DNA of 10,820 nucleotides from Promethearchaeota archaeon (GTDB lineage Archaea; Asgardarchaeota; Lokiarchaeia; Sigyniarchaeales; Promethearchaeaceae). Shown here in pieces: positions 1 to 6,679 of this stretch (positions are counted from its first letter, which is position 1; each line of letters begins with the position of its first letter). The notes under the pieces were generated by a model that had not been told where the DNA came from, ran no database searches, and saw only the letters and a program-made list of their open reading frames with translations. Made by a program: the position numbers and the translations under genes. The DNA is taken from assembly GCA_014729055.1 (NCBI GenBank), contig WJKO01000664.1:1-10820 (forward strand), in the 5' to 3' direction.

Positions 1-231
1 ATATTCGCTTTCGCCGTTTCTATATCAAATTTTGTTGGTGATGATTTTGTACCGATTTATGCTTTTGTTGATTATGATAAAACTTGCCGCGGACAATTCC
101 TAAAAATAGATACAAAAACGCTTGAATTCGAGAGTGTTGATGAGATACCAGAAAGTTCACATTCTGAGCTATTTAATAACGAATATCTCTTGTTAATCCA
201 TATCAAATCATTTGATGATTTGATGACTTAA
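1..231 (+). CDS. 3' end of an unrecognised protein (partial)
   Basis: Frame 1 is open from the window edge to a TAA at 229-231, giving 76 C-terminal residues. The start lies outside the window. The fragment is acidic and ends in LLLIHIKSFDDLMT, with alternating hydrophobic residues that suggest beta-strands (FAFAVSISNFVG, then FVPIYAFVDYD). I see no metal-binding motif, membrane segment or family signature, so I assign no function. It lies 52 bases ahead of the zinc-ribbon gene on the same strand. A TATA-like box in that gap suggests the next gene has its own promoter. It is probably a real gene end, because the frame is open and the composition is protein-like. Confidence 0.6.
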   Translation: MFAFAVSISNFVGDDFVPIYAFVDYDKTCRGQFLKIDTKTLEFESVDEIPESSHSELFNNEYLLLIHIKSFDDLMT

Positions 232-244
232 ATAGAAGGCAATA

Positions 245-252
245 TTTTAAAA
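245..252 (+). promoter_or_regulatory. TATA-like box ahead of the zinc-ribbon gene
   Basis: TTTTAAAA lies about 35 bases ahead of the ATG at 284. With the usual archaeal spacing of about 25 bases from TATA box to transcript start, this gives a very short leader of roughly 10 bases. That fits the absence of any Shine-Dalgarno match before the ATG. The call rests on position and base composition only, in an AT-rich background. Confidence 0.35.
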
Positions 253-283
253 TAGAAAAAATCAATCTGAAAGTAGAGTTCTA

Positions 284-1537
284 ATGTTTTTTGGCGGTCG
301 AAAGGAAGATTTTAAAAAGTGCCCGAAATGCGGATATAAATTCTATATAAAACCATTTCCTAAGGTGTGTCCGAATCCAAATTGCTTACAGCCTTTGGAA
401 ACGCACGATTCATTCGCGGATCATATAGATCTGAAAATGATTGAAGAGGCTGGGCAAAGTGCTCCACAAAAAGTTGAAAAAAAGCACGCACCACCAACAA
501 AAGCTAAAAATGTTCAAGATATAAAGATTAGCCGATCTACTGCTGCAAGGAAGCTCCCTGGTGTGCGAGTCAAAAAGAAAAAACCACGGGACAAAGTCGA
601 TCTGAATAAAAAAGTTATTGTTTTCCCATCTAAAGGAAGATATTTCAAAAATTTTGGAGTTATTTCAGAAAATAGGGTTATGATATACAATAAAAATCCA
701 GATTACTCGTATATTCAAGAATTATCCTTTAATCTTGATTACATTGCGAGCAGTATCTTAGGTGGTGAAATTGATCGGTTAGTTCTTCAATCTGAAGTAA
801 GCAATGCGTTAGAACAAGTACTTTATCTAAAGAAAGATACGCTATTATTTTTTGTTTATGGTGTCTTTACAAACAAACAAGGAATGTATATATTACAGCA
901 GATGAGAAATCATCTGAAAAATCTCCTTATAGGTAAAGATTTGGACAATCTATCGAAAATGGATTTACATAAAATCAAAAACAGAATGGATGTTTTTATT
1001 AAACATATTCTAAAAGAATACATGGGTATGACCGATATAATCTCTGATAAAGACATAACTCCGATTGATGATTGGATTAGATTTGATTATTTTGGTATGT
1101 CCTATCGTTCTATTGGAACAATCTCTAAGATTCTTGGCAGTGATCTCAAAATAGATATTGACCCAAATATACCTGAATCTCAACAAGACGATTTGAAGGA
1201 ATCCTTGATAACGGCAAAGATAGAAGCAATTGCTGCCAATACTATGGCAAATACTAAAGCTGTACCTAAATATCTATCAGTAAAGCTCGGATATGAGAAA
1301 TATAGATATATAATCTTTGAAAAATTAGAAAATGATTATTATATTTATATGTTAGCTGAGGGCAATTTGGCAAAATGTAAACCCGTGGTTATGCATTTAA
1401 CAGAGATTGTGAAAGGTGCAACCAAGAAAGCGTTTTCTGGAGACCTTAAACCCTTCGTTGAATTGAAAAAAGAGATCATAAGATTTTTCTTTCCTCCTAA
1501 TATCGAAAACGATCAAGAAGGTCGAATCTTTAAATAA
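284..1537 (+). CDS. Zinc-ribbon protein with possible longin/roadblock-like domains
   Basis: The protein has 417 residues. Residues 13-34 form a treble-clef or ribbon-type zinc site (CPKCG at 13-17 and CPNPNC at 29-34), so C13, C16, C29 and C34 are likely metal ligands. Residues 60-110 are a Lys/Pro-rich linker ending in the strongly basic VKKKKPRDK. The rest is a folded alpha/beta region. Around 110-215, strands such as KKVIVFP, RVMIYNK and TLLFFVYGVF are followed by a helix (YILQQMRNHLKNLL). A similar strand-strand-helix pattern recurs around 335-400 (YRYIIFEKL, DYYIYMLAEG, then a long helix). This two-copy pattern resembles longin or roadblock/profilin-like folds; that is inference from secondary structure only. 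No signal peptide or membrane segment is visible, so the protein is probably cytoplasmic. The gene converges on the CcdA gene with 51 bases between stops. Function is unknown; zinc-mediated protein or nucleic-acid binding is possible. Confidence 0.85.
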   Translation: MFFGGRKEDFKKCPKCGYKFYIKPFPKVCPNPNCLQPLETHDSFADHIDLKMIEEAGQSAPQKVEKKHAPPTKAKNVQDIKISRSTAARKLPGVRVKKKKPRDKVDLNKKVIVFPSKGRYFKNFGVISENRVMIYNKNPDYSYIQELSFNLDYIASSILGGEIDRLVLQSEVSNALEQVLYLKKDTLLFFVYGVFTNKQGMYILQQMRNHLKNLLIGKDLDNLSKMDLHKIKNRMDVFIKHILKEYMGMTDIISDKDITPIDDWIRFDYFGMSYRSIGTISKILGSDLKIDIDPNIPESQQDDLKESLITAKIEAIAANTMANTKAVPKYLSVKLGYEKYRYIIFEKLENDYYIYMLAEGNLAKCKPVVMHLTEIVKGATKKAFSGDLKPFVELKKEIIRFFFPPNIENDQEGRIFK

Positions 1538-1538
1538 G

Positions 1539-1585
1539 GCTATCTTTTGTGTCATTCTTTGTGCTATCTTTGTGTCATTCTTTGT
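1539..1585. repeat. Two-unit tandem repeat between convergent genes
   Basis: Two near-identical head-to-tail units (1539-1562, 24 bases; 1563-1585, 23 bases) both read GCTATCTTT...GTCATTCTTTGT and differ by one T. They begin directly after the stop of the plus-strand zinc-ribbon gene and stop four bases short of the stop codon of the minus-strand CcdA gene. The 10-mer GTCATTCTTT at 1551-1560 and 1574-1583 recurs in inverted form at 1592-1601 inside the CcdA gene. Confidence 0.8.
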
Positions 1586-1601
1586 GTCTCAAAAGAATGA
1601 C
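1574..1601. terminator. 10-bp hairpin at the convergent gene ends
   Basis: GTCATTCTTT (1574-1583) pairs perfectly with AAAGAATGAC (1592-1601) around an 8-base loop. The loop contains the TGA stop of the minus-strand CcdA gene, and the right arm encodes its last residues (Ser-Phe-Phe). The left arm of the first tandem unit (1551-1560) could pair with the same right arm instead. No T-run follows on either strand, so this is not a classical intrinsic terminator. It may stabilise 3' ends or separate the two converging transcripts. Confidence 0.45.
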
Positions 1602-2767
1602 CAAATTGTTAACGCGATAATCAAAATACCTGAGATCATCCGTAGATATGGTCGATATTCCTTTCTTTTATTGTTAACTTTTTCTGAATTGATTCCAAGG
1701 CGTATAAACATAAATATTAGCAAAATGGGCAAAATTACACCGATTGCAAACATAGAGAGGTTTAAAATTACGTTTCCCATGGTGCTGGCGTAAGAATTAA
1801 TATTGAATAATAAACTTAATAGAATAGCTGCAACGCAAGGACTTTTAATAAGCGTGAATGCCAATCCAAGTAAAAAGGTGGATATAATTGAATTTTGATT
1901 TGTCATTTTCTTAAGTATCTGTTTTACTTTATATGGTGTTTTGAATAATTTGCTACTTTCATTCCAAGCATCAGCGATATACCAAACGCCTAATATGATT
2001 AACGGAATCCCGATTACCAATTTGATAAGAATGCTCCCAAAAAAAGCATTAGCGAAATCTATAAGGTATGTAAATGCCAGTCCTATGCAAAAATAAGCGG
2101 TTAAGATACCAATAATAAAACCTATCATACCTAAGAAGAAAGATTTCTTACTTTGCGTGGAAAAATAGGAAGCTCCTAATACGCCTGTCATCAAGATAAC
2201 GCATGGAGATAGACCTGATAGTATACCTGTTACAAATGCCAGTAAAAGATTAAATTCACCATATTCGACCCATCCGACGCAATTCTGTGGATTTTCTATC
2301 AATTGGGAATACACATTTTCCAAAACTTCCATTGTAATATCATTCGAACTGCTAATTATATAAAAACAATCAGAACCAATTGTGAATACAACAACAGGGT
2401 TTGGAATCCCCACGATGTCTTTAGGATAAGTGCTAAAAAAGTTCTCGGCAAAGGACTCGTCTTCTGCATTACCACAATATATTTCTTTTTCGTAATAGTT
2501 TAAATCATCGTGAGTTTGATTGAATTGTCTTACAATCATTCGTTTGTTGATGCAGATATCACAACCATTATTGTAAAAATAATAAACATTAATTGAATCT
2601 TCGGACGGCTCATTGGCTACAAGAGGGCTCTGGAATAATTTTATGCTTTCTTTAGCATTGAAACTGTCTGCAGTATTATGATTGGCGTGATGTATATGAA
2701 ATGCTAAAAAATTAAAACTAATAAGGAGGAAAAAGAAGACCAGATAATTTTTTGTTTGAGTTTTCAT
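1589..2767 (-). CDS. Thioredoxin-like/CcdA fusion, thiol-disulfide membrane transporter
   Basis: This is likely a compact DsbD/CcdA-type protein that carries reducing equivalents across the membrane to outside thiols. In the 392 residues there is a hydrophobic N-terminal anchor or signal (about 8-24), then an extracytoplasmic thioredoxin-like domain (about 58-165) with a CxxC site (GCDIC; C69 and C72) and a probable cis-proline (VGIP, 119-122). Six membrane segments follow, at about 172-198, 209-235, 242-266, 294-322, 329-357 and 376-392. The two CcdA signature motifs are present: LSGLSPCV (C189) in the first segment and LIKSPCVA (C311) in the fourth, which by family knowledge form the transmembrane redox pair. 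Extra cysteines (C98, C134, C163) could form a structural disulfide. The gene starts 21 bases after hisB on the same strand, with no clear Shine-Dalgarno. A TTATAATA across the hisB stop (about 2785-2792) could supply its own promoter. Likely targets are exported thiol proteins or cytochrome c maturation, but no partner gene is in the window. Confidence 0.88.
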   Translation of the reverse strand: MKTQTKNYLVFFFLLISFNFLAFHIHHANHNTADSFNAKESIKLFQSPLVANEPSEDSINVYYFYNNGCDICINKRMIVRQFNQTHDDLNYYEKEIYCGNAEDESFAENFFSTYPKDIVGIPNPVVVFTIGSDCFYIISSSNDITMEVLENVYSQLIENPQNCVGWVEYGEFNLLLAFVTGILSGLSPCVILMTGVLGASYFSTQSKKSFFLGMIGFIIGILTAYFCIGLAFTYLIDFANAFFGSILIKLVIGIPLIILGVWYIADAWNESSKLFKTPYKVKQILKKMTNQNSIISTFLLGLAFTLIKSPCVAAILLSLLFNINSYASTMGNVILNLSMFAIGVILPILLIFMFIRLGINSEKVNNKRKEYRPYLRMISGILIIALTIWSFF

Positions 2768-2788
2768 TCTTAATGCCCGTAGATTGTA

Positions 2789-3400
2789 TTATAAGACTCC
2801 TTTAGTACTTGGGATCTTATCGTCAACTATCTCTTTTGCTTCTTTAAAAGCTCTGGCGAATGCTTTAATTGCCGCCTCAACTTTATGATGTTCGTTTGTT
2901 CCGTAGTGTACAATTATATGCAGATTTATTTTTGAATTAATGGATATAGATTCAAATAGATGTTCTAAGTCTTCGGCTTGACTATCTTCAATCAATCCTT
3001 TAGAAATTTTTAGATCTATATTAAAGTAAGGTCGACCGCCAAGATCAAGAGCACAAGTTGCCAGACTCTCATCCATGGGGATTGTTTTATCCCCATATCG
3101 TCGAATTCCTTTTTTATTCCCAAGCGATTTCATAATTGCTTCGCCTAAACATATACCAATGTCTTCAGTAATGTGATGATCAAGATCTCCGCTCGCTTTG
3201 ATTTTCAGATCGGTACTTGAATGCCTGCTGAATAATTCAAAAAGGTGGTTTAAAAACTCAATCCTTGTGTCAATTTCAGAATCACCAACACCATCTAAAT
3301 TCAACTCTATACTGATGTCTGTTTCCTTTGTCTTTCTCTTAACCGTTGCCTTTCTATCGGTGTTCTTTTTCGTCTTTTTTGAATTTGATTTTGTTGGCAT
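2789..3400 (-). CDS. hisB: Imidazoleglycerol-phosphate dehydratase (histidine biosynthesis)
   Basis: This cytosolic enzyme dehydrates imidazole glycerol phosphate to imidazole acetol phosphate in histidine synthesis. The 203 residues match the single-function archaeal form. The family motifs are in order: TKETDI (24-29), DHHITED (74-80, metal ligands H75, H76, E79), GIRRYG (98-103), LGGRPYF (120-126), LHI (160-162), NEHHKVEA (169-176, H171, H172, E175) and the C-terminal PSTKGVL (197-203, phosphate-binding S198 and K200). Two features are odd. A Lys/Thr-rich extension of about 14 residues precedes the usual start, with no later Met to replace the ATG at 3400. The normally well-kept TGIGFLDHML motif reads TRIEFLNHLF (45-54), so the metal-ligand His is kept but Gly and Asp neighbours are replaced. 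The start has a strong Shine-Dalgarno (AGGAG) and a TATA box. No other his gene is present, and it is followed after 21 bases by the CcdA gene. Confidence 0.95.
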   Translation of the reverse strand: MPTKSNSKKTKKNTDRKATVKRKTKETDISIELNLDGVGDSEIDTRIEFLNHLFELFSRHSSTDLKIKASGDLDHHITEDIGICLGEAIMKSLGNKKGIRRYGDKTIPMDESLATCALDLGGRPYFNIDLKISKGLIEDSQAEDLEHLFESISINSKINLHIIVHYGTNEHHKVEAAIKAFARAFKEAKEIVDDKIPSTKGVL

Positions 3401-3408
3401 GATACAAT

Positions 3409-3413
3409 CTCCT
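3409..3413 (-). promoter_or_regulatory. Shine-Dalgarno site of hisB
   Basis: On the minus strand AGGAG sits 8 bases ahead of the hisB ATG at 3400. This is the clearest Shine-Dalgarno in the window and supports the upstream start that includes the Lys-rich extension. Confidence 0.75.
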
Positions 3414-3447
3414 GATCAAGATCTTAAAATCATTTCAAATTAAAGAA

Positions 3448-3455
3448 TTTTTATA
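3448..3455 (-). promoter_or_regulatory. TATA box of hisB
   Basis: TATAAAAA on the minus strand lies about 48 bases ahead of the hisB ATG. An archaeal transcript start about 25 bases downstream would fall near 3425, leaving a leader of about 25 bases that holds the AGGAG site. Box, leader and Shine-Dalgarno fit together, which makes this the best-supported promoter in the window. Confidence 0.6.
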
Positions 3456-3480
3456 ATATCTTCTCCAGCTGACGAATTTT

Positions 3481-3496
3481 TGATCAAACTTGATCA
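3481..3496. promoter_or_regulatory. Perfect inverted repeat upstream of hisB, possible operator
   Basis: TGATCAA-AC-TTGATCA is a perfect inverted repeat with 7-bp arms and a 2-base spacer. It is centred about 37 bases upstream of the hisB TATA box, where archaeal activators often bind. A further TGATCAA half-site lies at 3413-3419, in the leader overlapping the Shine-Dalgarno. The matching half-sites suggest one DNA-binding protein with sites on both sides of the promoter. Which protein that would be is unknown. Confidence 0.45.
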
Positions 3497-3628
3497 CTAT
3501 AACAATCCGCTTATGATCTATATAACTCACCGCTAAAGAAGAAGGAGCAAAAAAGATGCGCCATCTATGCCCGTGTGTCCATCTATATAAGCGACTGTTT
3601 TCACAGAAGAAACGGTATATTTTAATAT

Positions 3629-4201
3629 TTAAATATATGATTTTGGAACATAAAAAACGATAGATTCAATACAGACATCATTATCTTTATCATCTCTAAT
3701 AAAACCAATTTCGCATTTATAACCCGTGATTTCCGAGAATACCTTTTCATAATAGCCCTTATTGATCCTACATAAGGGACCTCCAATTCGTAAACGGCTT
3801 TTCTTCTTTAGAGAGTTTCTGAAAAAACATTTGTTTTGTTGCTTCACTATTATCTTATTGTACTTCTGGTTTTTTATTTCAACTTCTTCTTCATTAATTT
3901 CTAATATTTTAACGTTGTAATACTCCTTGTGTCTTTTTAGAACAAAAGTCAATGCTTTCAAGGGATCTTTGAATTTTTTCCCCTCTCTCATTTCTAATAA
4001 GTTTGCCGCAAGTTCTTCGCCTGGTCCGACACCGATTTGATATGTCATTGAAAGTAGGGCATTTTTTCCAAACAAATCGTATATTTTATAAACTAATGCC
4101 TCTAAAATTGTCTCATAACCTTGCAGAGTTTCAAATTCTTTTCTATCGTTCTTTAACTCTTCATTCATTTGTTTAATCTTTTCAGTATAGTCTTTCTCCA
4201 T
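3629..4201 (-). CDS. V4R/TRAPP-fold-like ligand-binding protein, unassigned
   Basis: The protein has 190 residues. A charged helix (1-30, likely coiled coil) precedes an alpha/beta domain with long helices (about 31-92), a strand pair (NVKILEINEEEVEIK and YNKIIVKQQ), then a C-terminal block GPLCRINKGYYEKVF...GYKCEIGF...DVCIESIVFYV (141-185). This block follows the V4R/Bet3 (TRAPP, heme-NO-binding-like) pattern of a Cys followed by Gly-Tyr, a short helix, then strands ending in a Cys. C144, C163 and C177 are candidate ligand or metal contacts, although the middle Cys of the usual V4R triad is displaced. Such domains bind small hydrophobic ligands or heme, or act as vesicle-tethering subunits in eukaryotes. 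The gene lies 47 bases downstream of the HAD phosphatase on the same strand, with a weak GGGATC ahead of its ATG. The family call is tentative. Confidence 0.7.
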   Translation of the reverse strand: MEKDYTEKIKQMNEELKNDRKEFETLQGYETILEALVYKIYDLFGKNALLSMTYQIGVGPGEELAANLLEMREGKKFKDPLKALTFVLKRHKEYYNVKILEINEEEVEIKNQKYNKIIVKQQNKCFFRNSLKKKSRLRIGGPLCRINKGYYEKVFSEITGYKCEIGFIRDDKDNDVCIESIVFYVPKSYI

Positions 4202-4248
4202 AAATGATCCCTTCTTCGAATCATAAAACTTTCTATATGTAATTCTTT

Positions 4249-5127
4249 TTATGCATTAAATAAATTTTTGATATGAGCTTCTACATAAGTTGGTACTAAA
4301 TAATTTTCGTTATCCTTATATGGTTTTTTTGGAATAGTATTTCGAGTATCAATACCAGTTTCAACTAGTATAGAATCTATTGCTGCATTATTCGCTTGCC
4401 AGATATCGGTTTCTAAACGATCCCCGATTAGAATTGCGTCACTTCTTTTGTATGTTTTGTTATTTTTATTAAGTTCCTGAAAAATAAGGTCAATTCCATA
4501 GGTGTTAGGTTTACCGAAGACAATCTCCGGGGGACGTCCCACACACGCTTCAACAGCAGCTATCGTCATTCCGGCACCAGGCCAGATCTGTTGCGATTCA
4601 GGGAAAGTTTTATCTCCATTTGTTGCATAAAAACTTGCACCCCGATTTATTAATTCCATAGCAGTTCTAATCTTTGCATAGGTTAGTGAGAGATCCATTG
4701 CACATACAACTGCATCGCAAGTAATACTGCTATCTAAAAAATCTGCGAGAAGTTTCTTTTCATTTAGGGTATTATTTAAAGTAGTTATCCCTTGAGATTC
4801 AATAGTATGTACCAGTTCTTTTGTCCCTAAAATATAAGCGGACTTTACATTATACTCTTCTGCCAACATTTTGCTTGTAATATATCCACTGGAAACAATT
4901 TGAGATAAATTACAAGGAATATTCATGTTATTTAATTTTGTACAAAAACTCTGTGGCGTTTTAGTTGCATTATTGGTGAGATATATAACTTTTTTACCCA
5001 TATTAAGAAGTTTCTTGATGGCATTGTCAGCATCGGTGATAATTGATTTACCGCGATATACCGTTCCATCCAAGTCAAGAATAAATATATCTTTTTCCAT
5101 GTAGATATCTTTTAAGCTCATAGGCAT
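4249..5127 (-). CDS. HAD-superfamily phosphatase, subclass IIA (NagD/phosphoglycolate type)
   Basis: This is a cytosolic Mg-dependent phosphatase of small phosphorylated metabolites. In 292 residues, close to the family's usual size, all four HAD motifs are intact: motif I DLDGT (18-22, nucleophile D18 and acid/base D20), motif II TNN (51-53), motif III Lys in FGKP (204-207, K206), and motif IV GDRLETD (235-241, D236 and D241). The region between motifs II and III (about 75-185) is the large C2B-type cap typical of NagD, pyridoxal phosphatase and phosphoglycolate phosphatase. The cap sets substrate choice, so the substrate cannot be named here. Two starts are possible: the ATG at 5127 or the one at 5100 (residue 10, MEKDIFILDLDGT), which matches relatives that begin just before motif I. 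Neither has a good Shine-Dalgarno. It lies 80 bases after the kinase-like membrane protein and may be co-transcribed with it. Confidence 0.92.
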   Translation of the reverse strand: MPMSLKDIYMEKDIFILDLDGTVYRGKSIITDADNAIKKLLNMGKKVIYLTNNATKTPQSFCTKLNNMNIPCNLSQIVSSGYITSKMLAEEYNVKSAYILGTKELVHTIESQGITTLNNTLNEKKLLADFLDSSITCDAVVCAMDLSLTYAKIRTAMELINRGASFYATNGDKTFPESQQIWPGAGMTIAAVEACVGRPPEIVFGKPNTYGIDLIFQELNKNNKTYKRSDAILIGDRLETDIWQANNAAIDSILVETGIDTRNTIPKKPYKDNENYLVPTYVEAHIKNLFNA

Positions 5128-5207
5128 TCAATGGAGATTAAAATGAAGTATTGTTTTAATTTCTTTCTACTCGAATCTGAGCTTATCCCCAACCAAGCTT
5201 CTTAAGT

Positions 5208-6293
5208 TTACCAACCAATAGGCAATCCAAGCAGATCAATTGCTAACATTAACCCCAACGTTAATAAAATCGGATTTAATAAGTTATCAGCAATTGGTAA
5301 TGTAAAATAGTCTAATAGGAAAAATATAACGGCGACGAAAATAGCGTAGACAGGACCTACAAATATCATTGAAATTATATATGCTGAACCCGTTCCAGCA
5401 ATAAATCCTTCAAGAGATTTTGTGCTTTTATCTAATGTTTTCACTTTATGATGTCCGTAAGTCCTTCCAATGACTGCTGCTAATGCATCTGAGAAACAAG
5501 CAACCACTGCTGCCGCTATTGCGATATTATAAGAGACCCAACCCATTTGTGCAAACCAAAAGCTAGTAGTTGCGCCGATTATCAAAAATATCTGCGGTCC
5601 CGCCGACTTATATTCTTTTCCTCGCAATACTGCTTTAGTTAAATAATTATAAAGTGAATACTTGGCTCCAACTAATACTCTAATATACTCTGGAAAACAT
5701 ACGAACGCAAATGTTCCCAATAGTGCGAAAAATGTTAGATCTGCAATGGCATTAGGGTCATTTATCGTATAAGGATATAAAGATAAAGAACCCCATAATC
5801 TTTCATATCGTTCTATCATATTGGGATCGTTGATGAATTCGATGACCGCATTATTTACGAGATTACAAACTACGTAGAATGCTAATATGATTAAAAAACC
5901 AGCGAGATGAAATGATTTTCGATAATATTCCATTTTTAATGAGATTTCATCTTGATAAAAATTCTTATCAGCATAGAAATTGTTTTTTTGATTATTGACA
6001 GACTCTCCTTTTTCTTTTATCTTCATTACACCCCAAAATCCTACGTATAAAATTAGGAGTATACCTGCCCACCATGTAAAAAATCCATTATATGGCCAAG
6101 GAAACAGACCGTATACATTATTATAGAAACTTAAGAGCAATAAAATAACGGCAGAGATGAGTGTACTCGTTGCACCATAGGTATTTTTTATTTTATATCC
6201 TTTGATCGAGATTTGAAACAATATCACCGCACTTATTAAGAGAAAAAACGTTAAGATTGTATTCCATAATGCTTGATATTGGATAAAATCCAT
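5208..6293 (-). CDS. Dolichol/phytol-kinase-like (CTP transferase family) membrane protein
   Basis: This is a polytopic membrane protein of 361 residues with about eight to nine hydrophobic segments. The kinase-like core is in the second half. RKSFHLAG (125-132) is the conserved opening, SDALAAVIGRTYG (268-280) matches the DPxAxxxGxxxG-type CTP-binding loop with Ser-Asp in place of the usual Asp-Pro, KSLEGFIAG (292-300) matches the KSxEGSxAG motif, and DNLLNP (336-341) is the late Asp-Asn motif. Family members include dolichol kinase (Sec59), phytol kinases VTE5/VTE6 and phosphatidate cytidylyltransferases. In an archaeon, CTP-dependent phosphorylation of a polyprenol or of geranylgeraniol (lipid or glycosylation carrier recycling) is the likeliest role; the substrate is inference. 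The N-terminal 110 residues add three to four membrane segments and a Lys/Asn-rich cytoplasmic loop (about 91-120). The ATG at 6293 is favoured by GGAAGGA 8 bases upstream; an ATG at 6300 is out of frame. Confidence 0.85.
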   Translation of the reverse strand: MDFIQYQALWNTILTFFLLISAVILFQISIKGYKIKNTYGATSTLISAVILLLLSFYNNVYGLFPWPYNGFFTWWAGILLILYVGFWGVMKIKEKGESVNNQKNNFYADKNFYQDEISLKMEYYRKSFHLAGFLIILAFYVVCNLVNNAVIEFINDPNMIERYERLWGSLSLYPYTINDPNAIADLTFFALLGTFAFVCFPEYIRVLVGAKYSLYNYLTKAVLRGKEYKSAGPQIFLIIGATTSFWFAQMGWVSYNIAIAAAVVACFSDALAAVIGRTYGHHKVKTLDKSTKSLEGFIAGTGSAYIISMIFVGPVYAIFVAVIFFLLDYFTLPIADNLLNPILLTLGLMLAIDLLGLPIGW

Positions 6294-6301
6294 TACTCAT
6301 A

Positions 6302-6308
6302 TCCTTCC
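6302..6308 (-). promoter_or_regulatory. Shine-Dalgarno site of the kinase-like gene
   Basis: GGAAGGA on the minus strand is 8 bases ahead of the ATG at 6293, and only one base ahead of an out-of-frame ATG at 6300. The spacing selects 6293 as the start. Confidence 0.6.
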
Positions 6309-6444
6309 ATAAAATTGATTAGATAAGCTTCTATACAAATAATTAATTAATAAACTAATAAATTTTTGGTATTATTTTCAGCAATTCAATCTCCAGAAAT
6401 AACGTTTAAAGGAAAATTGTAACATGTTCTGAATTAGAATTAAT

Positions 6445-6462
6445 GAAACATCTTATGTTTTT
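6445..6462 (+). other. Small AU hairpin followed by a short T-run
   Basis: AAACAT (6446-6451) pairs with ATGTTT (6455-6460) around a 3-base CTT loop, extended by a possible G-U pair, and Ts continue to 6462. It looks like a weak terminator on the plus strand, but no plus-strand gene ends nearby. It may mark the end of an unseen short transcript or be chance in AT-rich DNA. Confidence 0.2.
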
Positions 6463-6679
6463 ATTCCAAGTCTTCTAATTTGTTGTTTTCATGAGTTATT
6501 ATAGATGCATGTTAAAAATAAAATAAATAGTCGATAAAATAATATATAAATCGCTTGATCTTTGTTTATATCTTTTTAAATATTTGGATTTTTTATTCGC
6601 GTGAACTATATATATTTCCTTAAAAGCAAGTATGTAAAATTTGAACATAGAATAAGTTTTAATCAAATAATAATCAGAA

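Noticed and set aside
1572..1793. 73-codon plus-strand open frame
   Set aside because: It lies antisense inside the CcdA gene, which has clear family motifs, and its own protein shows none.
3198..3443. 81-codon plus-strand open frame rich in Phe/Val
   Set aside because: It mirrors the Lys-rich start of HisB on the opposite strand, and the hydrophobic run is an artefact of that.
3516..3590. ATCTATATAA occurring twice (3516-3525 and 3581-3590)
   Set aside because: A 10-base AT-rich match 65 bases apart is likely chance or two TATA-like tracts. It is too little to call a repeat element.
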